The notes under the pieces were generated by a model. The model did no database searches. It saw only the letters and a list, made by a program, of their open reading frames with translations, and was not told the origin of the DNA. Below are positions 44,201 to 52,921 of a stretch of 54,651 nucleotides of DNA, in pieces; position 1 is the stretch's first letter, and each line of letters begins with the position of its first letter. The position numbers and the translations under genes are program-made. This DNA comes from Lachnospiraceae bacterium (GTDB taxonomy: Bacteria > Bacillota > Clostridia > Lachnospirales > Lachnospiraceae), in NCBI GenBank assembly GCA_017433725.1, contig JAFRGQ010000008.1, forward strand, positions 1 through 54,651. The letters run 5' to 3'.

Positions 44201-45217
44201 TTATTCAACATATCCATCCGGATTATTGCTCTGCCATCTCCATGCGTCGCGGCACATATCCTCAATGGAGTTCTCGGCTACCCAGCCAAGCACCTCACGG
44301 GCCTTTGTCGGATCGGAATAGCAGGTCGCGACATCGCCCGGTCTGCGCGGATCGATGACGTAAGGAATGTCATGACCGCAGGCCTTGGAGAACGCCTTGA
44401 TGATATCCAGAACACTGTAGCCGTTGCCGGTTCCGAGGTTAAAGATCTGAACGCCCGGGAGAGTCTCCATTCCCTTAATCGCGCTTACATGACCCTTTGC
44501 AAGGTCGACGACGTGGATGTAATCACGTACGCCCGTGCCGTCCGGTGTATCATAGTCGTTACCGAAGACGTGAACGATCTCGCGTTTGCCCGATGCGACC
44601 TGAGCTACATACGGAAGAAGGTTGTTCGGGATACCCTTCGGATATTCACCGATGAGACCGCTGACGTGAGCGCCGATCGGGTTGAAATAACGGAGCAGCA
44701 TGACCTGCCACTCATTGTCGCTTCTCCAGAGGTCGGTCAGGATGCGTTCCTGCATAGCCTTGGTCTCACCGTATGGATTGGTCGTCGTTCCCATCGGGCA
44801 TTCTTCTGTGATCGGGATGAAAGCCGGGTCTCCGTAGACTGTTGCGGAGGAGGAGAAGACGATCTTCTTGCAGCCGTGATTTCTCATGACGTCGCAGAGG
44901 ACGAGGGTCGATCCAAGGTTATTGTGGTAGTATTCAAGCGGCTTTTGTGTGGATTCACCGACAGCTTTATAGCCAGCAAAGTGAATGACGGCGTCGATTT
45001 TTTCTGCGTCGAAGAGGGCATTCATGCCATCGCGGTCGCATACATCCACTTCGTAGAATTTCGGGCGTGTGCCGCTGATTGTTTCGATGCGGTCTACGAC
45101 CATAGCCTTGGAGTTGTAAAGATTGTCGGCGATGACAACGTCATAGCCTGCGTTTATGAGCTCTACGCATGTATGGCTTCCGATAAAGCCGGTTCCGCCT
45201 GTCACAAGAATTGTCAT
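44201..45217 (-). CDS. galE: UDP-glucose 4-epimerase
   Basis: The 338-residue cytoplasmic enzyme interconverts UDP-galactose and UDP-glucose. The NAD site TGGTGFIGSHTCVEL is at the start, the Ser/Tyr/Lys catalytic set is visible as SSSATVYG and YGETKAMQE, and the family ending WGWVAE-like sequence is replaced by LGWVAENSIEDMCRDAWRWQ. The ATG at 45217 is chosen for AGAAGGAG just upstream; an earlier ATG 42 bases away lacks a site. It is the last of three minus-strand Leloir genes, separated from galT by a spacer holding two 44-bp direct repeats. Confidence 0.96.
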   Translation of the reverse strand: MTILVTGGTGFIGSHTCVELINAGYDVVIADNLYNSKAMVVDRIETISGTRPKFYEVDVCDRDGMNALFDAEKIDAVIHFAGYKAVGESTQKPLEYYHNNLGSTLVLCDVMRNHGCKKIVFSSSATVYGDPAFIPITEECPMGTTTNPYGETKAMQERILTDLWRSDNEWQVMLLRYFNPIGAHVSGLIGEYPKGIPNNLLPYVAQVASGKREIVHVFGNDYDTPDGTGVRDYIHVVDLAKGHVSAIKGMETLPGVQIFNLGTGNGYSVLDIIKAFSKACGHDIPYVIDPRRPGDVATCYSDPTKAREVLGWVAENSIEDMCRDAWRWQSNNPDGYVE

Positions 45218-45269
45218 GATACTTTTCTCCTTCTGTTTAAAAACTATAGTAAACGACATTCCGGCGTTT

Positions 45270-45360
45270 ACCCAAAATGAAATGCTTCTTTAGCATAAAT
45301 CAGATACCGCTTTAGCTAAAATGAAATGCTTCTTTAGCAAGAGCAGATATTGATTCAGCT
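45270..45360. repeat. Two tandem units in the galT-galE spacer
   Basis: AAAATGAAATGCTTCTTTAGC occurs at about 45274 and 45318, inside units of about 44 bases that also share CAGATA and a TTAGC/TCAGC element. They fill most of the 158-bp spacer. Confidence 0.6.
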
Positions 45361-45375
45361 GAAATGTGTTACTTC

Positions 45376-46902
45376 TCACAGAGTTCTCAGGAATCTCAGG
45401 AACGCCTCGTGTCCCTCCTCGGTCCACTTGTACACGCCTGCATCCTCCAGAACGCCGGTGAAGACGTTACCGATCTCCGTCTCAAGGATGGATGATGCGT
45501 TCTCAGCGGTGATTTCGGGATATTTCGCAAGGATATCTGTGCGGACCCAGTCGGCGTGCTTCGTGAGAACGTCATCAGCCTGCACACGAGCTGTAATCTC
45601 TTCATCGGAAAGTCCTGCTGCGCGGCAGTCGACGAGGAGGCTCTCAAGGTCGTTCATCTCAACCTTCAGGCGGGACGGCAGGACCGCGAGTCCCATGACC
45701 TCGATCAGGCCGATATTTTCTTTCTTAATGTGATGGTATTCCGGGCGCGGATGATAAACGCCGAGCGGTCTTTCCTCCGTCGTGATGTTGTTGCGGAGTG
45801 TGAGGTCAAGCTCGTATTTTCCGTCTGCGATCCGGGCAATAGGAGTAATTGTATTGTGAGGCACTCCGTCTGTCTCAGCCAGGACAAATGCTGCTTCATC
45901 CGTGTAACCTCTCCAATTTTCAAGCACATGGTCTGCGAGCGCTATGAGGCGATCCGGATCTGTGCTGCGGATGCGGAATACGGAAAGCGGCCATTTGACG
46001 ATTCCGCTTTCGACGTCCTCGAAACCGGGAACGGTGAACGGGATCTCGATGGCAGCCTTTGCCATTGCAAATGTATAATGACCGCCCTGGAAATGGTCAT
46101 GGGATAGTATAGATCCGCCGACGATCGGCAGGTCCGCATTGGAACCCAGGAAGTAATGCGGGAATTGCCGCACAAAGTCAAACAGCTTGCAGAAGGCCGC
46201 ATGGTTGATCGCCATCGGGGTATGCTCAAAATTGAATGCGATGCAGTGCTCGTTGTAGTAGCCGTACGGGCTGTACTGAAGTCCCCATTTGGAGCCGTTG
46301 ATCACGATCGGAATAATTCTGTGATTCTCTCTTGCCGGGTGAGTCAGAGATCCTGCGTAGCCTTCGTTCTCGCGGCAGAGCAGGCATGCGGGATACTTCG
46401 TGGACTTTGCCTTGCCGGCAGCGGCGATGGCCTTGGGATCCTTTTCCGGCTTCGCGAGGTTGATCGTGATATCGATATCACCGTAGTCGGTCGCGACCTT
46501 CCAGCGGAGATCTTTTTTCGCGCGATAACGGCGGATATAATCCGTGTCCTGACTGAATTTATAGAACCAGTCGGTCGCCTTGCGCGGGGAATCGGCGTAG
46601 AGGTCCCGGAAAGTCTTCTGGACCTGTGCAGGACGCGGCACGAGGCAGTTCATGATGCGGGTGTCGAAGAGGTCGCGGTAACCGATACTGTCTTCAATCA
46701 GACCGCGTGCGACGGCCTCGTCCAGAAGTTCGGCGAGGGTTGACTCAAGATCAACATTTGAAAATGTTTCCTTCGGCTCCTCGTAGTACTCTTCATGGAA
46801 GAGATCCAGTATGAGATTGGTAGCGTAGCTTGTTTCGCATTCCGGAAGAAGTCCGGTTTCGAGACCGTATGTTACGAGCTTTTTTATGGATGTGCTGAGC
46901 AT
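45376..46902 (-). CDS. galT: Galactose-1-phosphate uridylyltransferase, class II
   Basis: The 508-residue protein is the Gram-positive (class II) GalT, unrelated in detail to the 350-residue E. coli type. Typical segments are YPACLLCRENEGYAGSLTHP, NHRIIPI, WGLQYSPYGYYNEHCIAF and ADLPIVGGSILSHDHFQGG. It exchanges UMP between UDP-glucose and galactose-1-phosphate. GAGGAGA precedes the ATG. The 207 bp upstream contain two palindromes with 9-base centres and the galK terminator, so it starts a separate transcript from galK. Confidence 0.95.
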   Translation of the reverse strand: MLSTSIKKLVTYGLETGLLPECETSYATNLILDLFHEEYYEEPKETFSNVDLESTLAELLDEAVARGLIEDSIGYRDLFDTRIMNCLVPRPAQVQKTFRDLYADSPRKATDWFYKFSQDTDYIRRYRAKKDLRWKVATDYGDIDITINLAKPEKDPKAIAAAGKAKSTKYPACLLCRENEGYAGSLTHPARENHRIIPIVINGSKWGLQYSPYGYYNEHCIAFNFEHTPMAINHAAFCKLFDFVRQFPHYFLGSNADLPIVGGSILSHDHFQGGHYTFAMAKAAIEIPFTVPGFEDVESGIVKWPLSVFRIRSTDPDRLIALADHVLENWRGYTDEAAFVLAETDGVPHNTITPIARIADGKYELDLTLRNNITTEERPLGVYHPRPEYHHIKKENIGLIEVMGLAVLPSRLKVEMNDLESLLVDCRAAGLSDEEITARVQADDVLTKHADWVRTDILAKYPEITAENASSILETEIGNVFTGVLEDAGVYKWTEEGHEAFLRFLRTL

Positions 46903-46954
46903 GATGCGTGTCTCCTCATAAGAATTGATCGTTGAGCAGGTATTATGTTATTCA

Positions 46955-47015
46955 TGACATAATTATAATTCAAAATTATGTCAATTAACATGCAAAATGT
47001 ATTCTATATTTTGCA
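46955..47015 (-). promoter_or_regulatory. Paired palindromes upstream of galT
   Basis: TGACATAATT (46955-46964) and AATTATGTCA (46974-46983) are perfect arms around nine bases; TGCAAAAT (46991-46998) and ATTTTGCA (47008-47015) are perfect arms around another nine. A minus-strand TTGACA (46984-46979) overlaps the first palindrome. This looks like a repressed promoter for galT-galE, though a good -10 is not clear. Confidence 0.5.
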
Positions 47016-47063
47016 AAAATGAGGATTGTTAATTGGCGTAGCTGTTGTGCCGGAGCGTCAGTA

Positions 47064-47101
47064 CTAAAAAACCGAAGTGCGGGAGGTACCCGTCACTTCG
47101 G
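47064..47101 (-). terminator. Terminator of galK
   Basis: On the minus strand CCGAAGTG (47101-47094) and CACTTCGG (47079-47072) form a stem with an inner GGG/CCC, followed by TTTTTT. It lies just after the galK stop and separates galK from galT transcription. Confidence 0.9.
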
Positions 47102-47109
47102 CCATGCAT

Positions 47110-48294
47110 TCAGTCCGGCAGGATATTTAACATTCTCGCTCCGTCACCTACCTCGACGATATAGAATTCCGCTTTGTTGCGGGTCCGTTCTCTGTACTTG
47201 CAGTAGAGAGTTCGCTTGAATTCCGAAATTGCATCTTTCTTTACGATACTGACTGTACATCCGCCGAATCCGGCGCCCGTGATACGGGAGCCCAGGACTC
47301 CCGGAATCTGCAGTGCGAGATCGACCAGAAGATTGATCTCGTCACAGGAAATTTCGTAGTCATCGCGCAGGGATTCGTGCGAAGCAGTCATGAGTGCTCC
47401 GAACCGGGCCAGGTTGTTGGCGCGCAGTGCGGACACAGCCTGAATCGTGCGCTGGCTCTCATACACCGCATGACGGGCACGCCTCGTGAGGGTCTCATCC
47501 ATGATGACGTCCTTCACACTGTTGAACTGGTCGACGGACAGAGCGCAGAGACTGTCGACGTTCATGACAGTCTGGATCTTTTTCAGTGCAGCCTGGCATT
47601 CTCGGTAGCGGGTCTCAATCGTCGGTCTGACGAGGGTATGCTTGACCATACTGTTCGTTATGACAATGCTGTAGTCACCGAGCTTCAGCGGCGTGTACTG
47701 GCAGGTGTGACGCTTGGTGTCGAGCAGGATAGCATTTTCTGCTCGTCCCATGGCACAGGCGAACTGGTCCGTGATACTGCTTTTGGTTCCCGTATAGTTG
47801 CACTCGGCGTAATTTGCGTAGAGAGCTATGTCCTCATTTGCAAGCTCGTAGAATCCGTAGACTTCGCGGAGCATAAATCCTGTGAGTACTTCAAGGGATC
47901 CGGAAGAGGAGAGTCCGGAGAGAGGCGGTATATCGCCTCCGATGACGATATCGCAGCCCACAGGCATTTTGTAACCGTTCTGTTCGAAGGCCCACATGAC
48001 GCCTTTCATGTAGTTGGCCCAGCCGCGGTCTACGAGCGGCTGAAAGTTGTCGAGGGAGTCCTCGCGGACGCCGGCGCCTTCGAAGTTTATGGAATAAAAG
48101 CGGAGCTTTCGGTCGGTGCGCTTTCGGATGACTCCGTACGTGCCGAAAGAAACGGCGCATGAGAAGTTATAGCCCCGATTATAGTCTGTGTGGTCACCCA
48201 TCAGATTGACACGACCCGGTGAAAAGAATGTGTAGATTTCGCCTTCTGTGCCGAATAATTCATAAAATTTGGTCAATACTTCCTTAATAGTCAA
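47110..48294 (-). CDS. galK: Galactokinase
   Basis: The 394-residue GHMP kinase phosphorylates galactose. The sugar signature GRVNLMGDHTDYNRGYNF has Asp in place of the usual Glu of GEHTDY; the ATP loop PLSGLSSSGSLEVLTG and the C-terminal GAGFGGCTVSIVKK are normal. The start is TTG at 48294, preceded by GGGGAGGTG at about six bases; the first ATG codons downstream lie well inside the conserved region. It is transcribed before galT and galE but ends at its own terminator. Confidence 0.95.
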   Translation of the reverse strand: MTIKEVLTKFYELFGTEGEIYTFFSPGRVNLMGDHTDYNRGYNFSCAVSFGTYGVIRKRTDRKLRFYSINFEGAGVREDSLDNFQPLVDRGWANYMKGVMWAFEQNGYKMPVGCDIVIGGDIPPLSGLSSSGSLEVLTGFMLREVYGFYELANEDIALYANYAECNYTGTKSSITDQFACAMGRAENAILLDTKRHTCQYTPLKLGDYSIVITNSMVKHTLVRPTIETRYRECQAALKKIQTVMNVDSLCALSVDQFNSVKDVIMDETLTRRARHAVYESQRTIQAVSALRANNLARFGALMTASHESLRDDYEISCDEINLLVDLALQIPGVLGSRITGAGFGGCTVSIVKKDAISEFKRTLYCKYRERTRNKAEFYIVEVGDGARMLNILPD

Positions 48295-48534
48295 AACGGC
48301 ACCTCCCCTTTTTTCTCACTGTTATTGTAGTTGCGCGTCAAGTCAATTGCAATGTACTAAATCACTAAAGTAAAGTTCAAAATTCGTCATTTTGTACAAA
48401 TGAGTGAGGAAAAATCACAGACTATAATGAAAAACGACGATATTAGCGCGGGGCTGTTCATCAGGGGCGAAGACTCTCCCTGCAAAGCGTCTTCGAACGA
48501 TGAAAGAGTATAGAAAAAGAACTTTTCCGGGTAT
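48295..48534. other. Divergent spacer between galK and trmB
   Basis: No gene is visible. CGAAGAC (about 48469) and GTCTTCG (about 48489) form a hairpin. A TATAAT occurs near 48423 on the plus strand without a well-spaced -35. A galK promoter on the minus strand is expected but not clear. Confidence 0.3.
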
Positions 48535-48563
48535 TCGACATTTCGCCTTTTATGTTGTACAAT
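48535..48563 (+). promoter_or_regulatory. trmB promoter, predicted leaderless start
   Basis: TCGACA (48535-48540), a 17-bp spacer and TACAAT (48558-48563) form a good sigma-A promoter. The expected start point, seven bases after the -10, is the A of the trmB ATG at 48570. Confidence 0.6.
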
Positions 48564-48569
48564 ATGAAT

Positions 48570-49292
48570 ATGAGACTTAGAAATGTTCCTGAAGCAAAAT
48601 CAATAGTAGAAAACAGCCCATATGTCATCGATGATCCCTATTCGAGAAGAGGACAGTGGAAATCTCTCTCAGCAAAACCGCTCTATGTAGAAATCGGCAT
48701 GGGGAAAGGCCGTTTCATCATAGAAACAGCGAAGCGCAACCCCGATCGAGAATTCATCGGCGTGGAGCGCTATGAAAGTGTTCTGTACAAAGCCTGTGAG
48801 AAGATGGAAGGAAAGCCCGATCGCAACCCGGCTTCGCTGGCAATCGAAGCGGAAGAACGGCAGAATGCGGAGAACTATGTTGAGCTCACGCAAGAGGCGC
48901 CGGACAATCTGCATTTTCTCCGAGTCGATGCGAGAGAGCTCCCGGATATCTTCGCGGAGGGCGAAGTTGACGGCATTTATCTCAACTTCTCTGATCCGTG
49001 GCCTAAGGCCCGGCACTCAAAGAGACGCCTCACATCAGGGGAGTTCCTTGTGAGATACGAGAAGTTCCTGAAAGACGGAGGAATCCTTGAATTTAAGACG
49101 GACAACAGGCAACTTTTCGATTTCTCCGTGGAAGAATTTCAGGAAGCAGAACACTGGGAGCTGCTTAAGGTCACCTATGACCTGCACAGGGATCCGGTGA
49201 TGGGAAAAGGCAATGTTATGACTGAGTATGAGAAAAAATTCTCGGCGCTTGGCAACAAGATAGGCAAGCTGATTGCTGTGTATCACGCATAA
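48570..49292 (+). CDS. trmB: tRNA (guanine-N7)-methyltransferase TrmB
   Basis: The 240-residue enzyme methylates G46 in tRNA. The SAM site LYVEIGMGKGRFI is near residues 38-50 and the family motif YLNFSDPWPKARHSKRRLT near 141-159. Length is normal. The ATG at 48570 is taken because the family begins MRLRNVP; in-frame ATGs at 48552 and 48564 lie in or just past the -10. No Shine-Dalgarno sequence precedes any of them, and the promoter places the transcript start at the ATG, so translation may be leaderless. trxA follows 79 bp later with its own strong ribosome site. Confidence 0.93.
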   Translation: MRLRNVPEAKSIVENSPYVIDDPYSRRGQWKSLSAKPLYVEIGMGKGRFIIETAKRNPDREFIGVERYESVLYKACEKMEGKPDRNPASLAIEAEERQNAENYVELTQEAPDNLHFLRVDARELPDIFAEGEVDGIYLNFSDPWPKARHSKRRLTSGEFLVRYEKFLKDGGILEFKTDNRQLFDFSVEEFQEAEHWELLKVTYDLHRDPVMGKGNVMTEYEKKFSALGNKIGKLIAVYHA

Positions 49293-49371
49293 CGGAGGAT
49301 GTTCGGAAGAAAGGTACAGCATGTGACATCGCATTCACCGTTAAGGTTTAAAAATTTTATAGGAGGACATT

Positions 49372-49692
49372 ATGGTAGTAAAGGTTACTGAGGATACATT
49401 TGAGCAGGAAGTTCTGAAATCGGATCTTCCGGTACTTCTTGATTGCTATGCAGACTGGTGCGGCCCGTGCAAGATGATGAGTCCGGTCGTTGACAAGATG
49501 GCAGAGGTCTTTGCAGGCAAGCTGAAAGTCTGCAAACTCAATGTCGATGAGGACGGCGGCGCTGTCATGGAATACCGCATTATGTCTATTCCGAATTTCC
49601 TGTTCTTCAAGAACGGTGAAGTCGTAAAGAATGTAGTCGGCGGCATGGCTCCGGCAGCATTCCAGAAGACAATTGAGGAAGTATTGGCATAA
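49372..49692 (+). CDS. trxA: Thioredoxin
   Basis: The 106-residue protein is a classical thioredoxin with the active site W29-C-G-P-C33 and the cis-proline segment MSIPNFLFF at about 73-81. It reduces disulfides in cytoplasmic proteins and is recycled by TrxB, encoded about 5.5 kb away on the other strand. AGGAGG lies six bases before the ATG. The glycosyltransferase gene follows after 30 bp. Confidence 0.96.
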   Translation: MVVKVTEDTFEQEVLKSDLPVLLDCYADWCGPCKMMSPVVDKMAEVFAGKLKVCKLNVDEDGGAVMEYRIMSIPNFLFFKNGEVVKNVVGGMAPAAFQKTIEEVLA

Positions 49693-49722
49693 AAAACAGA
49701 CCAGAGATAGGAGACAGAAGTC

Positions 49723-50454
49723 TTGGACAGCTTATACATTGTAGTTCCGGCTTACAATGAATCAGATAATATCGAAAAATTCGTAAATGACTGGTATCCG
49801 GTAGTCGAAACGCATAGCGGAGACGGCAAGTCGCGTCTTGTAATCATAAATGACGGAAGCAAGGATGACACATATGAAAAACTGTTATCGCTTGCCGAGA
49901 CGAGACCGTACCTTGTACCGCTTACAAAACCAAACGGCGGTCATGGTCCGACCTTGATCTACGGCTACCGTTATGCAATCGAGCAGGGAGCAGATTACAT
50001 CTTCCAGACGGATTCCGACGGACAGACCGTGCCCTCGGAATTTGAAAATTTCTGGGAAAAGAGAAACAAATATGACGCCGTTATAGGAAAACGTCCGGTA
50101 CGCGGGGATGGCAAGGATCGAGCATTTGTCGAAGAGACACTGTGCTTTCTGCTCCGGGTCATCTTTCGGGTTGCACTTCCGGATGCAAATGCGCCTTACC
50201 GGCTCATGAAACGCGAACTGCTTGAAAAGTATGTCGGAAGGTTCAAAGATGATTACAATCTTCCGAATGTCATGTTGACCACGTTCTTTGCCTGCTACCA
50301 CGAGAAGATGATTTTTCTTCCGATTACATTTCTTCCTCGTCAGCACGGCACAAATTCCATTAATGTCAGGAATATTGTGAAAATCGGCTGGCACGCGCTC
50401 GGTGATTTCAATCGATTCAGGAGAGAGATTGACAGAGACAGAAGGAACAGGTGA
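49723..50454 (+). CDS. Family 2 glycosyltransferase, DPM1-like without membrane helices
   Basis: The 243-residue protein has YIVVPAYNESDNIEKFV, VIINDGSKDDTYE and the metal motif QTDSDGQTVPSE near 95-106, matching enzymes that load a sugar onto polyprenyl phosphate. Unlike the GtrB-type gene at 25559 it has no C-terminal membrane helices. The start is TTG at 49723 with TAGGAGA upstream. It lies 30 bp after trxA and about 90 bp before a GT-C-like membrane protein in the same direction, which would use the lipid-linked sugar it makes. The donor sugar is unknown. Confidence 0.82.
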   Translation: MDSLYIVVPAYNESDNIEKFVNDWYPVVETHSGDGKSRLVIINDGSKDDTYEKLLSLAETRPYLVPLTKPNGGHGPTLIYGYRYAIEQGADYIFQTDSDGQTVPSEFENFWEKRNKYDAVIGKRPVRGDGKDRAFVEETLCFLLRVIFRVALPDANAPYRLMKRELLEKYVGRFKDDYNLPNVMLTTFFACYHEKMIFLPITFLPRQHGTNSINVRNIVKIGWHALGDFNRFRREIDRDRRNR

Positions 50455-50476
50455 AGTTCTTAATGGCAGTATACAG

Positions 50477-50514
50477 CAGCTTTCGTGTCGCGAAGAGCGA
50501 TCCGAAAGCTGTTC
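50477..50514 (+). other. Hairpin between the two glycosyltransferase genes
   Basis: CAGCTTTCG and CGAAAGCTG form a 9-bp stem in the spacer before the membrane-protein gene. There is no T-tract, so it may be a processing or stabilising element. Confidence 0.4.
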
Positions 50515-50547
50515 TTATGATATGGCATGTGCACCCGGAGAATTGAC

Positions 50548-52746
50548 ATGAAAAAAGCGTCGGATAGTATATTTTTATTGGCAGGATTACTCTTATGCCT
50601 CCTGGTGGCAGGCTGTCTTTTGGTTTCGCCACGTAAGCTTACATTTCTTGAGTACAGGATGGAGACGAATCTGCAGACGACATCACTGGTGCAGCAGGGC
50701 GTGACGGTTGAAGCAATACCCTGTTCTGACAGAGACGGGTCCTATGACATTCTTGAAAGCGTGACGGTTGATATAATAACAGGAAAAGCGCTCCCGGCGA
50801 CCGCGCAGCTTTGTGATAAGTCAGGCAGAGTAATAGCCGAGATGGGTGCAGATATTATTACCGACAATTCCGATGCGCGTGCAGATTCAGGTAATCTTGT
50901 GTCTGAAACATCGAATTCTGAGGCCAATTCCACTATTCGATTTCATATCCCGGTTATTAAACGGCCGGCGCATCTCGAAAACTGCTGTCTCGTACTTCGC
51001 GATACAGAAGGGAATGTCACAGATTATACAGACATTGCATCATACACCTGGTTCGGCGGATCGAGAGAATTCTTCTGGACGGGTATGGGCATATTCGGAA
51101 TTGCATTTTCCGTGGTTTATTTATTCAGAGTCCTTTATCTCATGGCACGAAAAAGAGAGGTACATTCCGACGTATGGGTGGATGTCATGGCGCTCACGGC
51201 GGTGACGTTTGCCGTTATGTGTGTCCTTGCCTCTGAGTGCAACCCGACGATCATGGATGAAAACGACAACATCATCGGCGGGATACTCCAGACCGGGAAT
51301 CATACGGTGCTGTACAGAGACTATGTATCACAGCATATGCCCGCTGTCTACTGGCTCTGCGCGCTTTATGCACTGCTCGGTGCCAGGTCGGTCGGCCAGT
51401 TCCGCCTTCTCTTTATACTGACTGTCAGTATCATCTGGGGGCTGGTCTATCTTCGCCACAGAAAGCGCAGATTTGTGCGTGCCATCATCTTCTTTGCCAT
51501 CTGTCTGGGGCCGTTCGCTTTTTATCTTATCGGCGTGAATGGAGGACAGATTCTGAGTGACAATGTCCAGGCAATCGCCATGACGATCCTGCTGCTCGAA
51601 ATGATGGCTTATTACGAAGATCATAAACTCGGCATTGGGCGGTCTCTGATTGTCAGCGCCTGCGTATTTGCATCTGTGGGCTCAGCGTTCATCAGTATTT
51701 ATGCTGTCTTTGCCTGCATGGTGGCTGTGATAGCTGAGGAGATACGATATCATCTGAGAAATCCGAAAACTCCTTCTTATTTTATCGGCCGATATATGCT
51801 GCTCCTTGTCTGTGTCATTCTGCCCTGGGCGGGGGCTGTCGGCTATCTGATCGCGAACGGTGCACTGAAAGACGCTTTCGATATGGCCTTCCGCTTTAAC
51901 ATTGAGGTCTATCCGAAATACGGTATGCCCGGTGGCAACCCGATAGAGCCGCTGTACAGCGGAGTGATCAATATCGCAAAACTTCTGCGCGAAACTTTTA
52001 TGCCGGTAGCGGGGGAAGAGGTGGTAATGCCGCGCGTCGTTGAGTGCTGTATGATTATCCTGACATGTGTCCTTTTGATTGCGACAATTTTCCGGCGCGG
52101 CATAGTGCCGGCACTGGGACTGTTTTTCTTTATTGAAACGCAGGCGACGCGGACGGCGATCCAGTTCCATTCGATTATGCTCTGGTGTGTGGTTTTTATG
52201 TTCCTGCTTATAGAGCTTCCGGGGATGGATTCGCATTTTACATACGGAGCTGAACGGGATTTAGATAAGTCCGGAGGCTCAGATGCGCTAAGGAGCCCCG
52301 CTCGTTTTTCCGGCATACCGACCCTTGTCATGCCCTGTCTCTATCTTGCTGTTATCATAGCGGTGACAGGTCTTCCATACGCACATAACGTCTGGAATGT
52401 GTTCCGTTATCGGATCGCTCCGGTCCCGACAATTGAGATGCAGGCTGTCAATGATACGAAAGAAGGTGAAAAGCTGTTCGTAGAGTGCGGCATGCTGGAA
52501 ACAGACTATATCTTTTATAAGAAACGGTATCCGGTCACAAGGCTTTGCTGGACACTTCCGTGGTATTATGAGTGGTACGGTCATGAGACGGTTCAGGCTG
52601 TGGATGAAAACAAAACAAGGGTGGTCGTTTACAAGCTGAATCCGTATGTCTGGGAGCTCCAGGATTTCGCAACAGAGATGGATGCGCTGATGCTGAAGGA
52701 TTATGCGCGGGTCGGGTCGCTGGATCTGTTCGAGAGAATGGAGTAG
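50548..52746 (+). CDS. GT-C-like polytopic membrane glycosyltransferase, putative
   Basis: The 732-residue protein has an N-terminal helix (about 7-27), an extracytoplasmic domain of about 130 residues, then about eleven membrane helices and a soluble tail of about 110 residues. After the second helix of the membrane part the segment MDENDNIIGGILQTGNHTVLYRDYVSQHMP matches, in parts, the GT-C pattern of an acidic loop followed by G...hYRDY...H.P seen in PMT/ArnT-type enzymes. These take sugar from a polyprenyl phosphate outside the membrane. CGGAGAA precedes the ATG at 50548. Pairing with the upstream GT2 fits; acceptor and sugar are unknown. Confidence 0.65.
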   Translation: MKKASDSIFLLAGLLLCLLVAGCLLVSPRKLTFLEYRMETNLQTTSLVQQGVTVEAIPCSDRDGSYDILESVTVDIITGKALPATAQLCDKSGRVIAEMGADIITDNSDARADSGNLVSETSNSEANSTIRFHIPVIKRPAHLENCCLVLRDTEGNVTDYTDIASYTWFGGSREFFWTGMGIFGIAFSVVYLFRVLYLMARKREVHSDVWVDVMALTAVTFAVMCVLASECNPTIMDENDNIIGGILQTGNHTVLYRDYVSQHMPAVYWLCALYALLGARSVGQFRLLFILTVSIIWGLVYLRHRKRRFVRAIIFFAICLGPFAFYLIGVNGGQILSDNVQAIAMTILLLEMMAYYEDHKLGIGRSLIVSACVFASVGSAFISIYAVFACMVAVIAEEIRYHLRNPKTPSYFIGRYMLLLVCVILPWAGAVGYLIANGALKDAFDMAFRFNIEVYPKYGMPGGNPIEPLYSGVINIAKLLRETFMPVAGEEVVMPRVVECCMIILTCVLLIATIFRRGIVPALGLFFFIETQATRTAIQFHSIMLWCVVFMFLLIELPGMDSHFTYGAERDLDKSGGSDALRSPARFSGIPTLVMPCLYLAVIIAVTGLPYAHNVWNVFRYRIAPVPTIEMQAVNDTKEGEKLFVECGMLETDYIFYKKRYPVTRLCWTLPWYYEWYGHETVQAVDENKTRVVVYKLNPYVWELQDFATEMDALMLKDYARVGSLDLFERME

Positions 52747-52786
52747 GCAGCGGCGGCAAAAAATTATGAGAAAAATAAAAAAAGGC

Positions 52787-52815
52787 TTGCTTTTTTAAAC
52801 AAAGGTATATATAAT
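52787..52815 (+). promoter_or_regulatory. Promoter of tRNA-Lys
   Basis: TTGCTT (52787-52792), 17 bp and a perfect TATAAT (52810-52815) precede the tRNA. A leader hairpin GTCGCTG/CAGCGAC (52823-52841) lies between promoter and tRNA. Confidence 0.75.
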
Positions 52816-52848
52816 ACAACTTGTCGCTGCGAAACAGCGACAAAAAAC

Positions 52849-52921
52849 GCGCTTCTAGCTCAGCTGGTAGAGCACCTGACTCTTAATCAGGGTGTCCGGG
52901 GTTCGAGTCCCCGGAGGCGCA
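52849..52921 (+). tRNA. tRNA-Lys (anticodon CTT)
   Basis: The 73-base sequence folds as a complete tRNA: acceptor GCGCTTC with GAGGCGC and discriminator A, D-arm around AGCTCAGCTGGTAGAGC, anticodon stem CCTGA/TCAGG with CTT at 52882-52884, and TTCGAGT in the T-loop closed by CGGGG/CCCCG. CCA is not encoded. An integrase gene lies directly downstream in the opposite direction, so its 3' end is the likely attachment site. Confidence 0.97.
52900..52921. other. Probable attachment site at the tRNA-Lys 3' end
   Basis: Tyrosine integrases of this kind usually recombine at the T-arm and acceptor end of a tRNA gene and keep it intact. The direct-repeat partner would be at the far end of the element, beyond the window, so the exact core cannot be set. 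The sequence composition turns AT-rich right after 52921. Confidence 0.5.
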
